Notes: generated by a model from the sequence alone, not told the origin. DNA of 64,000 nt from Tragulus kanchil (GCA_022376925.1 JAIOJX010000032.1:197714939-197778938); one strand, 5' to 3'. Counted from the first letter of the stretch, positions 38,151 to 51,640 are shown. Numbers and translations: made by a program.

Positions 38151-39197
38151 ACCGTTGCCATCTTGAAGAAAATGCTTCAAAGATCCACTGGGACTCTTTC
38201 TATCAAAGAATAAGGGGTCCCATTTATGACTTACAACAGTTTTATAATACATTCTTTTCAGCAGCTCTTAACTTCTCCCATATTTTGCTGGGACAGAGTT
38301 CAAACAAAACGCAGTTGAGTTCATTGGTTCTACTGACGACTGTGGTTCCAGAAAATCAGTTACTGTAGGATTTAGTTTAATGCGGCAGACTTAGATTGTA
38401 CAGATGTTATACTGCAAAAGCACTACATTACGTGTTGCAGGTGGGGGTAGCAGAACATATAAACATGCAGAAGGGAGGTCTTCAAGTAGAGAATAGTTAG
38501 TCACATTATTCCTGATAGATAACTCCTATACTGTTGTTTTAAAGCACAATTTGACAACCTAATACATGGACCAAATCTTGCCTGTTGACTGCTTTTGTAA
38601 GTAAAATTTTCTTGGAAAACAGCCACATTCACTTATTCATGTGTTATCTCTTGTGACTTTCATGCTCCGTGACGCAGTTGAGTAGTTGCAACAGAAACTA
38701 TGGCCCCTAAGCCTCATATATTTATCATCAGGCCCTCTATGGGAAACATTTGCAAGCTCCTGTTATAGAGATTACAGGTTACTCCTGATCTCCTTTACAC
38801 TTTATGTAAAATATTCTCTTTTATTCATTTGTCAGTCTAGTACCTACTACCCAAGCTCTATGTAAAGTCATAATACTATCCATTTATTTAACAGATATTT
38901 ATTGAGTTTCAGCCATGTGACAGGAACTTTCTAGGTGTATGGGAATCACATCAGTGAACAGAACAAAGATCTCTCCCATTGAGAGCTTCTGTTCTAAGTG
39001 GAAGGTCTTCGAGTTTGTTATTGTTAAATACATCATTCAGCAAACACGTATTGAGTTCCCGCTGTGCATAAGACAGAGTGCTGGAAGCTGGAGAGAATGA
39101 TAGCATGTTAATAAGAAAAATCATTGCCAATCCTTAGGAATTCAAATAAGTGTAGTGGAAAGGACAAAGGGATAAATGCTGTAAAGATGACCCCATT
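38151..39197. other. Intronic stretch with an old repeat piece
   Basis: At 38890-39100 motifs such as cagatatttattgagtttca and gaatcacatcagtgaacag resemble ancient L2/MIR-age repeats. Nothing else is recognised. Confidence 0.45.
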
Positions 39198-39330
39198 AGG
39201 GAACTTCCCTGACACTCTAGAACCTGTGCTCCACAACGAGAAAAGCCCCCTGTATACTGCAACTAGAGAAAGCCAGTGGGCTGCTGTGAAGACCCGGCAA
39301 AGCCAGAGTCTTTATTAAAAAAAGATGATC
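39198..39330 (+). mobile_element. ART2A/CHR-like SINE fragment
   Basis: A gggaacttccctgacactct head is followed by the ctgcaactagagaaagcc body and an A-rich end. It is internally deleted. Confidence 0.6.
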
Positions 39331-39402
39331 TCAATAAACAGCAGTGGAAGAGAAGAAAGATGCTCTAAAGTCTTTTGAAAAGAGGCTTGTGATGACAAGG
39401 TA

Positions 39403-41601
39403 CAGGGAAGTGTTTTACCCACATCTGTCTGGAAAATGATCGCTATTAGCATTACAGTTGTAGAACCCTGACTGTATTACTGTTGACAGAAAAATAGCTG
39501 TTGGAATAGCAGCACCATGTTGGCAGCTGGCTCCGCTCATGTTTTCGCTTATGTCAGAAGGCAGTGAGACATCCAATATGACCGCACTGCTGGTGAAGGG
39601 GGAGTATAGTAGAAAGTGGGCATGTCGGGTTCTCTTTCAGTCCAGAAAGAGCCATCACCCACTGTTTGCTCCAATGGCAATCACCAGGATCAAAATGATC
39701 AGGTTTCTAGAAACCTATCAACATTTTCAGCAAGACCAATGTCAACAATTGTTGAGAGTATAATGTAGTGTTGTCCTGAACTGAACACAGCCTGATCTAA
39801 AAGTATATACAGAGAATTCAATTCAACGCTGAATCTGACACAACACTGAAGAGACAATAGAAACATTTCACAGATTCTCTTTCATCAGGCCTGGGTGGCT
39901 TTCTATAGGGCACACAGGCTTCCTTGCTATCCCAGCTGTTTCAAATAGAACAGAATATTTAAGAGCCAGCCAATAACACAGCGTTGATAATCTAAATTCA
40001 CAGAGGAGCATGATTTTGTCCAAGATATTCCCATTTCCCACCTGCCCTTTTTGCTCTCTACCCATGTTCAATATATGGTTTTAATTAGCAGTTGATTTTT
40101 GTAGTGAAATCACAAAAGGTATGTTTTGTTCCCATCCTACCTCCTCCTGCAAAGAAAATCATGATTTTCAATTTCTAGTGGAAGAGTTAGTTTGCAACCT
40201 AGTTTTCAAAGAAGCAGATGTTATATAGGATAAGATGAGGTAAGGAAGTGTTGACAATGGTTTTCAGCACAGGTTCTGAAGGCAGAGTTTGCCAAAGCCC
40301 TTTGTCATATTTGCTCAATGTAAGCATGTGCATGCTAGAAGAATGCACTCTGCTCTTAGAATCTGTTTCTCCCTCTTTGAATTGCTCCATGGTTTGTTTA
40401 TGCTTTGTTCATAGCAGTTAATGGCTGTTAGCACTTTCTCTCTAAGGTCAGCTATTTCTGTACATATCTTAAATCGTCTAAATTGTAGCTTCTGAAGAAA
40501 TTTCTTTTCCTGCAGGGAAGTGTTTTACCCACATCTGTCTGGAAAATGATCGCTATTAGCATTACAGTTGTAGAACCCTGATGATTAGGACAGAAAAATA
40601 GCTGTTGGAATAGCAGCACCATGTTGGCAGCTGGCTCCGCTCATGTTTTCGCTTATGTCAGAAGGCAGTGAGACATCCAATATGACCGCACTGCTGGTGA
40701 AGGGGGAGTATAGTAGAAAGTGGGCATGTCGGGTTCTCTTTCAGTCCAGAAAGAGCCATCACCCACTGTTTGCTCCAATGGCAATCACCAGGATCAAAAT
40801 GATCAGGTTTCTAGAAACCTATCAACATTTTCAGCAAGACCAATGTCAACAATTGTTGAGAGTATAATGTAGTGTTGTCCTGAACTGAACACAGCCTGAT
40901 CTAAAAGTATATACAGAGAATTCAATTCAACGCTGAATCTGACACAACACTGAAGAGACAATAGAAACATTTCACAGATTCTCTTTCATCAGGCCTGGGT
41001 GGCTTTCTATAGGGCACACAGGCTTCCTTGCTATCCCAGCTGTTTCAAATAGAACAGAATATTTAAGAGCCAGCCAATAACACAGCGTTGATAATCTAAA
41101 TTCACAGAGGAGCATGATTTTGTCCAAGATATTCCCATTTCCCACCTGCCCTTTTTGCTCTCTACCCATGTTCAATATATGGTTTTAATTAGCAGTTGAT
41201 TTTTGTAGTGAAATCACAAAAGGTATGTTTTGTTCCCATCCTACCTCCTCCTGCAAAGAAAATCATGATTTTCAATTTCTAGTGGAAGAGTTAGTTTGCA
41301 ACCTAGTTTTCAAAGAAGCAGATGTTATATAGGATAAGATGAGGTAAGGAAGTGTTGACAATGGTTTTCAGCACAGGTTCTGAAGGCAGAGTTTGCCAAA
41401 GCCCTTTGTCATATTTGCTCAATGTAAGCATGTGCATGCTAGAAGAATGCACTCTGCTCTTAGAATCTGTTTCTCCCTCTTTGAATTGCTCCATGGTTTG
41501 TTTATGCTTTGTTCATAGCAGTTAATGGCTGTTAGCACTTTCTCTCTAAGGTCAGCTATTTCTGTACATATCTTAAATCGTCTAAATTGTAGCTTCTGAA
41601 G
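39403..41601. repeat. Tandem duplication 12, ~1105-bp period
   Basis: Bases 39403-40497 recur at 40513-41601, with a 15-base filler between them. The only clear block of difference is at 39469-39489 versus 40579-40593, about 70 bases into the second copy. Confidence 0.95.
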
Positions 41602-41914
41602 CTTGCAATACATAAATCCTGGTGCAGTTCACAATTGTAGGTGGTATTCATTTAATGACTATTAAAATATATTATCAGTATATTAGGTCATTTTACCAAT
41701 GTTGCTTGAGGATGGTAGTAGCAATCATGGGGAAAACTGAGGGAGCTTTAGCCCATAATACCCCAATTATCTGACTTATAATCACCTTTCTTCATGCTTT
41801 GTTAAGAAATTATATGTAAACTGCTATGTAAATATAGCTCCATGCTTCCCCCATCCCCAAGCAATCTGTCATCATCTAAGCCTCTCTTGAAGTTGTTTGC
41901 CATTTACTATTCCA

Positions 41915-42006
41915 GGGGATCTTTTCAACCCAGGGCTCGAACCCTCATCTCTTGCATCTCCTGCATTGGCAGGCAGATTCTTTATCATTGCACCACATGA
42001 GTAGTC
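41915..42006 (-). mobile_element. tRNA-related head of a Bov-tA-like SINE
   Basis: The + strand carries cccagggctcgaaccctcat and a catctcctgcattggcagg segment, which are the reverse complement of the Bov-tA tRNA-like part. The body is missing. Confidence 0.65.
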
Positions 42007-42021
42007 CTGTATAGAGATTTA

Positions 42022-42289
42022 GGGCAAGAGTCCTCAAACTCTGAGCCATTGAGCAGAAGGTATTCCCTGGCCTATTAGAAATCTGGCCCCATAGAAGAAC
42101 ATAAACTGCTGACAAACGATGCTTTGCCTGTATTTACAACTTATCCCCATCACTGACATTGCAGCCTGAAGTCTACCTCCTATCAAATCAGCAGTGGCAT
42201 TAGATTTTCTTAAGAGCTCAAACCCTCCCCCATCCATGGAAAAATTGTCTTCCACAAAACTGGTCCCTCATGCCAAAAAGGTTGGAGAC
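42022..42289 (-). mobile_element. hAT-type non-autonomous DNA transposon
   Basis: The ends are gagtcctcaaactctgagcc and a ccaaaaaggttggagaca terminus. The interior (ctgtatttacaacttatccc, aatcagcagtggcattaga, ggaaaaattgtcttccac) matches a common palindromic mammalian hAT family. The exact family name is uncertain and part of the interior is deleted. Confidence 0.6.
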
Positions 42290-42293
42290 ATAA

Positions 42294-44514
42294 GGTGCAA
42301 GGCTAGTCTTTAAATTACCATAAAAGAAACAGTAAATGTAACTATAAGTAAATCCTGAAGTTTGGGAAATGCTATTCAATTGGATTATATGACTTTTGAG
42401 GGCAGACACTGTTTTGCCTTATCTTTGACTCCAGAATACACATAGACATTAATTTGGTGATTAAACTTTTTTGCCCCTAACTTCAGTCTTCTATGGAATT
42501 CTAACAAAAATTCAATTGTTATTTTTCCAGTAATGATTAGATGACACATCTGAAACCACATAAGCAATTGAATAATGCTGAACTCTGAAGCAATTTTTAT
42601 TCCTTTGAAGTGATTAAGACTAACTTTCCAGCCATAATATTTACCTAGTTGATTACATCTTGCTATTTAAAAGTTAAACAAAAGGTTGCCAAATGAGTTG
42701 AGATTTTTTTTTGGCTATAAAACCTGAAAATCGAAAAGGATCAAAAGTGCATATTTAAGAATCAACACGGGTAGTTGGATGAGCATATTTTTGTTGTTGT
42801 TGTTCAGTTGCTAAGTCAAGTCTGATTCTTTGCAACCCCATGGACTGCAACACACCAAGATTCCCTGTCTTTCACCATCTCTTAGAGTTTGCTGAAATTT
42901 ATGTCCTTGGAGTTGGTGCGCTATTTAACCATCTCATCCTCTGTCACCTGTTTCTCCTCCAGCCCTCATTATTTGCCAGCTTCAGAGTCTTTGCTTCAGG
43001 CTCTTCGCATCAGGTGGCCAAATTATTGGAGCTTCAGCTTCAGTAACAGTCCTTCCAATGAATATTCAGGGTTGATTTCCTTTAAGATTGACTGGTTTGA
43101 TCTCCTTACTTTTCAAGAGACTCTCAAGAATCTTCTTTAGCACCGCAGCTTGAGAGCATCAGTTGTTTGGTGCTCAGCCTTCTTATGGTCCAACTCTCAC
43201 ATCCATACCAGACTAGATGGATCTTTGTCAGCAAGGTGATGTCTCTGCTTTTGAATGCACTGTCTAGGTTTGTCATAGCTTTCCTTCCAAGGAGCAAGTG
43301 TCTTTTAATTTCATGGCTGCAGTCACTACCCACAGTGATTTTGGAGCCCAAGAAAATAAAATCTTTCAATGCTTCCACCTTTTCCCCTTCATTTGCAATG
43401 AAGGTGCAAGGCTAGTCTTTAAATTACCATAAAAGAAACAGTAAATGTAACTATAAGTAAATCCTGAAGTTTGGGAAATGCTATTCAATTGGATTATATG
43501 ACTTTTGAGGGCAGACACTGTTTTGCCTTATCTTTGACTCCAGAATACACATAGACATTAATTTGGTGATTAAACTTTTTTGCCCCTAACTTCAGTCTTC
43601 TATGGAATTCTAACAAAAATTCAATTGTTATTTTTCCAGTAATGATTAGATGACACATCTGAAACCACATAAGCAATTGAATAATGCTGAACTCTGAAGC
43701 AATTTTTATTCCTTTGAAGTGATTAAGACTAACTTTCCAGCCATAATATTTACCTAGTTGATTACATCTTGCTATTTAAAAGTTAAACAAAAGGTTGCCA
43801 AATGAGTTGAGATTTTTTTTTTTTTGCTATAAAACCTGAAAATCGAAAAGGATCAAAAGTGCATATTTAAGAATCAACACGGGTAGTTGGATGAGCATAT
43901 TTTTGTTGTTGTTGTTCAGTTGCTAAGTCAAGTCTGATTCTTTGCAACCCCATGGACTGCAACACACCAAGATTCCCTGTCTTTCACCATCTCTTAGAGT
44001 TTGCTGAAATTTATGTCCTTGGAGTTGGTGACGCTATTTAACCATCTCATCCTCTGTCACCTGTTTCTCCTCCAGCCCTCATTATTTGCCAGCTTCAGAG
44101 TCTTTGCTTCAGGCTCTTCGCATCAGGTGGCCAAATTATTGGAGCTTCAGCTTCAGTAACAGTCCTTCCAATGAATATTCAGGGTTGATTTCCTTTAAGA
44201 TTGACTGGTTTGATCTCCTTACTTTTCAAGAGACTCTCAAGAATCTTCTTTAGCACCGCAGCTTGAGAGCATCAGTTGTTTGGTGCTCAGCCTTCTTATG
44301 GTCCAACTCTCACATCCATACCAGACTAGATGGATCTTTGTCAGCAAGGTGATGTCTCTGCTTTTGAATGCACTGTCTAGGTTTGTCATAGCTTTCCTTC
44401 CAAGGAGCAAGTGTCTTTTAATTTCATGGCTGCAGTCACTACCCACAGTGATTTTGGAGCCCAAGAAAATAAAATCTTTCAATGCTTCCACCTTTTCCCC
44501 TTCATTTGCAATGA
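42294..44514. repeat. Tandem duplication 13 inside BovB sequence, ~1109-bp period
   Basis: Bases 42294-43404 recur at 43403-44514 with aatgaagg microhomology. Differences are the length of a t-run (about 8 versus 13) and one inserted a near 44030. Confidence 0.95.
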
Positions 44515-46590
44515 AGTGATGATACTGGATGCCGTTATCTTAGTTTCTTGAATGTTGATTTTTAAGCCAGCTTTTTCACTCTCCTCTTTCACTTTCATCA
44601 AGAGGCTCCTTAGTTCCTCTATTTTCTGCCATTAGAGTGGTATCATCTGCATATCTGAGGTTGTTGGTATTTCTCTAGGCAATCTTGATTCCAGCTTGTG
44701 AGTCATCAAATCTGGCCTGATGTACTCTGCTTAAAAGTTGAATAAGCAGGGTGACAATATACAGCCTTGACATACTCCTTTCCTCATTTTGAACTAGGCC
44801 ATTGTTATCGTCTGGTTCTCACTCTAACTTCTTTTTGTTGGCCACTTCTATTGGTCTTTCATTTATCTATTTCAGCCATCTTTGTTCTTTGGCCCATGTG
44901 GGCCTCCCATTGCAGTGGCCTCTCTCATCGCAGAGCACCGGCTCTGGGCGTGTACACTCCAGAGCTCCAGCTCGGTAACCATGGTCCAGCCACTCCGTGG
45001 CACGTGGGATCTTCCCAGGCCAGGGATCAAACTGGTGCCCCTTGCACTGCATGGCGGTGTCCTTACCCACTGGACCACCGGAGAAGCCCCTCACTGTAAC
45101 TTCTTGACCAACATACAAGTTTCTCAAGAGACAGGTAAGGTGGTCTGGTATTCCCATCTCTTTCAAAATTTCCCACAGTTTGTTGTGATCCACACAGTCA
45201 AAGGCTTTATAGCATAGTCAATAAAGCAGAATTATATATTTTTGTTCCAGAATTCCCTTGTTTTCTCTATGATCCACCAAATGTTGGTAATTTGGTCTCC
45301 AGTTCTTCTGCCTTTTCTAAATCCAGCTTATATATAAGCTGTAAGTTTTCAGCTCACATACTGCTGAAGCCTACCGTGTAGGATTTTGAGAAAATCTTGC
45401 AAGCATGTGAAACGAACACAGTTGTCTGATAGCTTGAACATTCTTTGGCATTATACCCTTCTTTTTTTCATTTATTGGGGATGTTTTTAAATGCACTGTC
45501 TAGGTTTGTCATAGCTTTCCTTCCAAGGAGCAAGTGTCTTTTAATTTCATGGCTGCAGTCACTACCCACAGTGATTTTGGAGCCCAAGAAAATAAAATCT
45601 TTCAATGCTTCCACCTTTTCCCCTTCATTTGCAATGAAGTGATGATACTGGATGCCGTTATCTTAGTTTCTTGAATGTTGATTTTTAAGCCAGCTTTTTC
45701 ACTCTCCTCTTTCACTTTCATCAAGAGGCTCCTTAGTTCCTCTATTTTCTGCCATTAGAGTGGTATCATCTGCATATCTGAGGTTGTTGGTATTTCTCTA
45801 GGCAATCTTGATTCCAGCTTGTGAGTCATCAAATCTGGCCTGATGTACTCTGCTTAAAAGTTGAATAAGCAGGGTGACAATATACAGCCTTGACATACTC
45901 CTTTCCTCATTTTGAACTAGGCCATTGTTATACGTCTGGTTCTCACTCTAACTTCTTTTTGTTGGCCACTTCTATTGGTCTTTCATTTATCTATTTCAGC
46001 CATCTTTGTTCTTTGGCCCATGTGGGCCTCCCATTGCAGTGGCCTCTCTCATCGCAGAGCACCGGCTCTGGGCGTGTACACTCCAGAGCTCCAGCTCGGT
46101 AACCATGGTCCAGCCACTCCGTGGCACGTGGGATCTTCCCAGGCCAGGGATCAAACTGGTGCCCCTTGCACTGCATGGCGGTGTCCTTACCCACTGGACC
46201 ACCGGAGAAGCCCCTCACTGTAACTTCTTGACCAACATACAAGTTTCTCAAGAGACAGGTAAGGTGGTCTGGTATTCCCATCTCTTTCAAAATTTCCCAC
46301 AGTTTGTTGTGATCCACACAGTCAAAGGCTTTATAGCATAGTCAATAAAGCAGAATTATATATTTTTGTTCCAGAATTCCCTTGTTTTCTCTATGATCCA
46401 CCAAATGTTGGTAATTTGGTCTCCAGTTCTTCTGCCTTTTCTAAATCCAGCTTATATATAAGCTGTAAGTTTTCAGCTCACATACTGCTGAAGCCTACCG
46501 TGTAGGATTTTGAGAAAATCTTGCAAGCATGTGAAACGAACACAGTTGTCTGATAGCTTGAACATTCTTTGGCATTATACCCTTCTTTGG
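44366..46590. repeat. Tandem duplication 14 inside BovB sequence, 1124-bp period
   Basis: Bases 44366-45470 recur at 45489-46590, chained to duplication 13. The segment from 43256 to 43404 is thus also found at 44366 and 45489. The last ~20 bases of the first copy and the short junction (45463-45488) are corrupted relative to the second copy. Confidence 0.94.
44834..45090 (-). mobile_element. Young SINE nested in BovB
   Basis: The minus-strand head is at 45090 (ggggcttctccggtggtcca). Target-site duplications lie at 44819-44833 and 45091-45105 (tcactctaacttctt versus tcactgtaacttctt). It is repeated at 45958-46214 by duplication 14. It lacks the C-rich 3' segment. Confidence 0.9.
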
Positions 46591-46735
46591 GATTGGAATT
46601 GAAATTGACATTTTCCAGTCTTGTGGCTACTGCTGAGTCTTCCAAATTTACTGACATATTGAGTACAGCATTTAACCTCATCATCTTTTAGGATTTTAAA
46701 TGCCTCTGCTGGAATTTCTTCACCTTCACTAGCTT

Positions 46736-48707
46736 TGTTTCATGTTTATAGTATTATGATGTAAATTTGGAAAAAGATGGTTTGCATAGTTAAATATAAT
46801 GGCTGTTCCGTGGTTCTGCTTGGGTAGATTAGAATTACAAAATGTTGGTGCTGAGGAATCTTAGGAGATGATCTGTTCCAGCACCCTAATTTTCTTATAT
46901 GATAGAAAGAGAAGATCACAACTCCACCTTCATAAAGATTAAAAGCTATATAATGGCAGCCATGTAAACTGAGTTATGAAAAGCTGACTTTAAGTAAATT
47001 GTCCAGATAGAACTTTCAAATAGGAATAAAGTATGCTGAGGAAGAGTTTAAGCTTTTTCAAGCACTAATGGAAAAGTGGAAATTCAGAGTCTGGAGTAAG
47101 TAGAGGCACAGTGCATTGTTAGGCTAGAGACAAATTCAGGAAACCATTTCTGTGACAGATTCACAAACACTTAAGTATTTTTTCCTTTTCTCTGGGGAAG
47201 AGTTGGATAAATTAAAATTTTAAATAAAATTAAATGCAGCATTTGTCTTATAAACTTTGAACTTACAATATTTCTGAGAGAAAAATACTTGGTTGGCATC
47301 ATTAAATATTAATCATTAGAGATCAGTTTAGCAAGAAGATCTAGTCGGGTTGGAACAACTTTTAAGAAACCAATTACAATGTGGGTTATGAAAGAGAAGT
47401 GGAAGAGACCCAGGGAAAATATTAGATATTGCAAGTTCCTTCACCCAGTGGAATTTTTGCAGGAAATTCTGGCTGAATATTTTGTTGAGACTTAGGACAC
47501 TAATAAAAATAGGTCCCTGTGCTAAGGATACAAGAGTTGGCAAAAGCAAAAGCTTGCAGGAATCTTACTTTTTAACCAATATTTCCTTTTTAATATTTAA
47601 GTATTTAATTGAAAAACAGGTAGAAATTAGAAATAGTCATCTTATCCTGTGAAATTTACTTACATAAAAATTTCACAAATTAAATATCAGTATATAATTG
47701 GAGAATATGAAGATACTATTTCATATTCTGATATGTTGATTATTCAAAGGGATCATGAAATATTTTTCTTTAAGGGTGTTCTTGCAGGGTTTATTTCTTT
47801 AGTTTTATTTCAAGGTAATATCGGGAATGCTGACAATCTTTTAAAGACTTGTAAAATGTTGAAACCTAAAGACATACAGCTATCCGTGAATAATTCAAGA
47901 GTTAGGGGTACTGACCCTCCACGCACTTGAAAATCCACATGTAACTTGTAATCAGCCCTCCACATACATGGTTCCTCATTCTTGAATTCAACCAACAGCA
48001 GATCATATTTTATTGTAGTACTGACTGTTGAAAAAACTGTGTGTGTAAGCGGACACATGCAGTTCAAACATGTGTTGTTCAAGAGTGAACTGTTCATTGA
48101 GTCCCAACTGTATTCCAACAGCTACTTTAGAATGAGCTGACATGGGGCAGCTAGAGCCAAAGCCACGGAGCTGACTATTATGTTCAGATGAGAAATCCTA
48201 AAGGCCTGGGGAGTTGGAAGATGCATAGATAGAACAGAGTTATGTTCTCAATCAGTGCTGGAAATCTCCATTCAATTATTGTTTCTATATAAAACATGAA
48301 AGAGAAAAGCATAATTTTGAAAGGTTTCCCACTAAAAGATCCTTAAATGATTACAAGCCAATAAGGGAAAGAAAAAGAAAAGGGAAAGTAAACACTAACA
48401 TTTGCCCGTTGATGCTTAGAGGGAGAAAGAAGTGAGGAAGGACAGGAGTGGAAATGTAGGTCTGGGCATCTTGCTGAATGAACCAGGTGAGGAATGAGAG
48501 CCTCAAAGTGTGCCTCCCAGAGGAAGGAAGAATGTACACAAGAGGAGTCCAATCCCATATATTCTGGCCAAGGTAGGGTTTTAAATTTCTGAAACAAAAC
48601 CAACTGGCATCAAAGCATAGACTATATCTTTTCTGTTTGTAGAAAAAGAACCCCTTATATTTTTAATGATACAACCAGCTTCTTGGCATATGACAGTTGC
48701 AAATATA
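46736..48707. other. Intronic stretch with no recognised gene
   Basis: It is AT-rich and single copy. ORFs at 47649-47930, 47810-48118 and 48343-48603 lack family resemblance or splice support. Confidence 0.5.
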
Positions 48708-48717
48708 GCACAATTTA

Positions 48718-48995
48718 GGGCTTCCCTGGTGATCTAGTGGGTAGAGAGTCTGCCTTGCAATGCAAGGTGTGCCAGTTTGATCCCTAGCCTAGGAAGATCT
48801 CACGTGCCGCAGAACAGCTGGACTGGTGTGTCCAATTACAAGCCCGCGCTCCGGAGCGCATGCACCAACAGCTGGTGCTCTGCAATGAGAGAGGCCAGTG
48901 CAATGGGAGGCCCTCACAGGCCAAAGAATAAAGATGGATAAAAATAAAGAAAGAAAGAAACAATAAAAGAGGCCGAAAATTTAAAAAAATATATG
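48718..48995 (+). mobile_element. Young tRNA-derived SINE
   Basis: The head gggcttccctggtgatctag is followed by the usual body and an A/GAAA-rich tail. A target-site duplication gcacaattt lies at 48708-48716 and 48996-49004. It is somewhat more diverged than the copies at 16247 and 36199. Confidence 0.85.
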
Positions 48996-49169
48996 GCACA
49001 ATTTGCAAAATAGAGGTAAAATTAAAAAGAAAATAAATAATCCAATAAATATTTTTAAAAACATGTTTGCCTAACTTAAAGATGTGTGTTTCTCAGCTCT
49101 TACTTATAAATATATTTTTATATTGAAGACATTTGTTGGTAATTTTATTTCCTTTTTATATTTAACATT

Positions 49170-49216
49170 TTACATATATATACATACTTACATATATATA
49201 TATGTATGTATATATG
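49170..49216. repeat. AT/CATA-rich inverted repeat
   Basis: Tacatatatatacatac on the left pairs with gtatgtatatatg on the right around a run of TA units. It could fold into a hairpin. Confidence 0.7.
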
Positions 49217-49572
49217 GGAATTTTCTCTCTCATCATTATTGTCATTATGGTTATACCATAGTTTTTCCTGATCTCCTTTTGTTGGAAACTTAAGGTTAAT
49301 TTCAGCTTTTTTTTTGAGAACAGTCATTTGATTAATATCTTGGTATAAAAGTCTTTGTCCATAGTTTAAATTTATTAACCTAATCGAGATGCCTACAAGT
49401 TGGCATCTGGATGACACATTTTAAGGCCATTTTATTTATACCCATTTTATCTGAGTTGTCTAATTTATTAGCAGAGTTGTTCATAATATTTCCTAATTAC
49501 CTTCTCAATGTCTCTTGGCATAATAGCAATATCCTCCTTTCCTTCTGTATTGGCAGTTTATATCTTCCCTCT

Positions 49573-51640
49573 TTTTTCCTAATCCATCTTAGAAGAGGTT
49601 TTTAGATTGTATTGATCTTCATAGAATTTAAGACTTTAATAATAATGTTGCTAATCATGCTATATGGGCCATACCATAGCTGAGGGCCTTGTTTGGAGGC
49701 ATCTGTTTGGGCCACTTAGCCATTGTTTCCTCTAGGATCTTTGGCACTATTCTTGATCCCTTCATCTCCCTTGACCCCGCAGTCATCCCCAGTTACTGTC
49801 TTTTAACTGATAGTCCCCCTTTAATATTTATCCTGCTCTAGCCAGTTTTCCACAAAGAGGCCAGAATAATCTTTTTTTTTTTTGGCTATTCTGGGTTTTC
49901 ACTGCTGCTGTGGGCTCTTCTCTGGTTGAAGGGAGTGGGGGCCACTCTATAGTTGAGGTGGGCAGGCTGCTTGTTGCAATGACTTCTCTTGTTGTGGAAC
50001 TCGGGTTCTAGGACACACGGGCTTCAGTAGTTGTGGTACACAGGCTCAATAGGTGCAGCTCCAAGGCTCTAGAGAGCGCACAGGCTCCATAGTTGTAGCT
50101 CACAGGCTTAGTTGCTCTGCAGCATGTGGTATCTTCCCAGATCAGGGATCGAACCCGTGTCTCCTTCATTGGCAGGCAAACTACTGAGCTACCAGGGAAG
50201 CCCCGGAGTAATCTTTGAAAAATACAAATCAAAGCATATCATCCCTCTCTTCAAGATGTCTGATTATACCTAGGTAATCCAAAAAAAATCCCCAACCCAA
50301 TTCTCATCTCTGGATCTCATTGTAACCACTTCCTCAGGCTGAATGTGTGTAAGCCACGGGCCTTCCTTCAGTTCTTCACACTCTGAATTTTCTTACCTCA
50401 GCACCTTCATGAGTCTAAAATACCACTCCCTCACCACCCTCTGTCTCCCCTTATCTCCTACTTTTTCATTCTTCAGCTATGGATTTCCACCTGGTTCATT
50501 CATTGATTCATACTCAGCACTCAAATACTCCCTTAAATATAATCTCCCAGAGGGAACTTGTCTGGACATAAATCTGAATGTAGTTCTTCTTATTATTTAC
50601 TCTTCTTTTTCCTAATCCATCTTAGAAGAGGTTTTTAGATTGTATTGATCTTCATAGAATTTAAGACTTTAATAATAATGTTGCTAATCATGCTATATGG
50701 GCCATACCATAGCTGAGGGCCTTGTTTGGAGGCATCTGTTTGGGCCACTTAGCCATTGTTTCCTCTAGGATCTTTGGCACTATTCTTGATCCCTTCATCT
50801 CCCTTGACCCCGCAGTCATCCCCAGTTACTGTCTTTTAACTGATAGTCCCCCTTTAATATTTATCCTGCTCTAGCCAGTTTTCCACAAAGAGGCCAGAAT
50901 AATCTTTTTTTTTTTTGGCTATTCTGGGTTTTCACTGCTGCTGTGGGCTCTTCTCTGGTTGAAGGGAGTGGGGGCCACTCTATAGTTGAGGTGGGCAGGC
51001 TGCTTGTTGCAATGACTTCTCTTGTTGTGGAACTCGGGTTCTAGGACACACGGGCTTCAGTAGTTGTGGTACACAGGCTCAATAGGTGCAGCTCCAAGGC
51101 TCTAGAGAGCGCACAGGCTCCATAGTTGTAGCTCACAGGCTTAGTTGCTCTGCAGCATGTGGTATCTTCCCAGATCAGGGATCGAACCCGTGTCTCCTTC
51201 ATTGGCAGGCAAACTACTGAGCTACCAGGGAAGCCCCGGAGTAATCTTTGAAAAATACAAATCAAAGCATATCATCCCTCTCTTCAAGATGTCTGATTAT
51301 ACCTAGGTAATCCAAAAAAAATCCCCAACCCAATTCTCATCTCTGGATCTCATTGTAACCACTTCCTCAGGCTGAATGTGTGTAAGCCACGGGCCTTCCT
51401 TCAGTTCTTCACACTCTGAATTTTCTTACCTCAGCACCTTCATGAGTCTAAAATACCACTCCCTCACCACCCTCTGTCTCCCCTTATCTCCTACTTTTTC
51501 ATTCTTCAGCTATGGATTTCCACCTGGTTCATTCATTGATTCATACTCAGCACTCAAATACTCCCTTAAATATAATCTCCCAGAGGGAACTTGTCTGGAC
51601 ATAAATCTGAATGTAGTTCTTCTTATTATTTACTCTTCTT
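49573..51640. repeat. Tandem duplication 15, 1033-bp period
   Basis: Bases 49573-50608 recur at 50606-51640, directly head to tail with cttttt microhomology. The unit carries a complete minus-strand ART2A/CHR-like SINE. Confidence 0.95.
49874..50205 (-). mobile_element. ART2A/CHR-like SINE, complete
   Basis: The minus-strand head is ggggcttccctggtagctca at 50204. The body runs through gtggtatcttcccagatcag and a long 3' part to a T-run at 49874. Imperfect flanking repeats gaataatctt and gagtaatctt lie at 49864 and 50206. It is duplicated at 50907-51238. Confidence 0.88.

Larger units (their letters stand above)
42795..46735 (-). mobile_element. 5'-truncated BovB LINE with internal duplications
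   Basis: The minus-strand BovB 3' portion includes an RT-derived fragment at 43378-43124 (FIFLGSKITVGSDCSHEIKR) and the adjacent gccattagagtggtatcatc region. Subtracting two duplications (1109 and 1124 bp) and the nested SINE leaves about 1.5 kb. Stops and frameshifts are frequent, so it is inactive. Confidence 0.82.

Noticed and set aside
48343..48603. 86-codon minus-strand ORF
   Set aside because: Its low-complexity Ser/Phe/Leu composition comes from a purine-rich + strand. No supporting signals.
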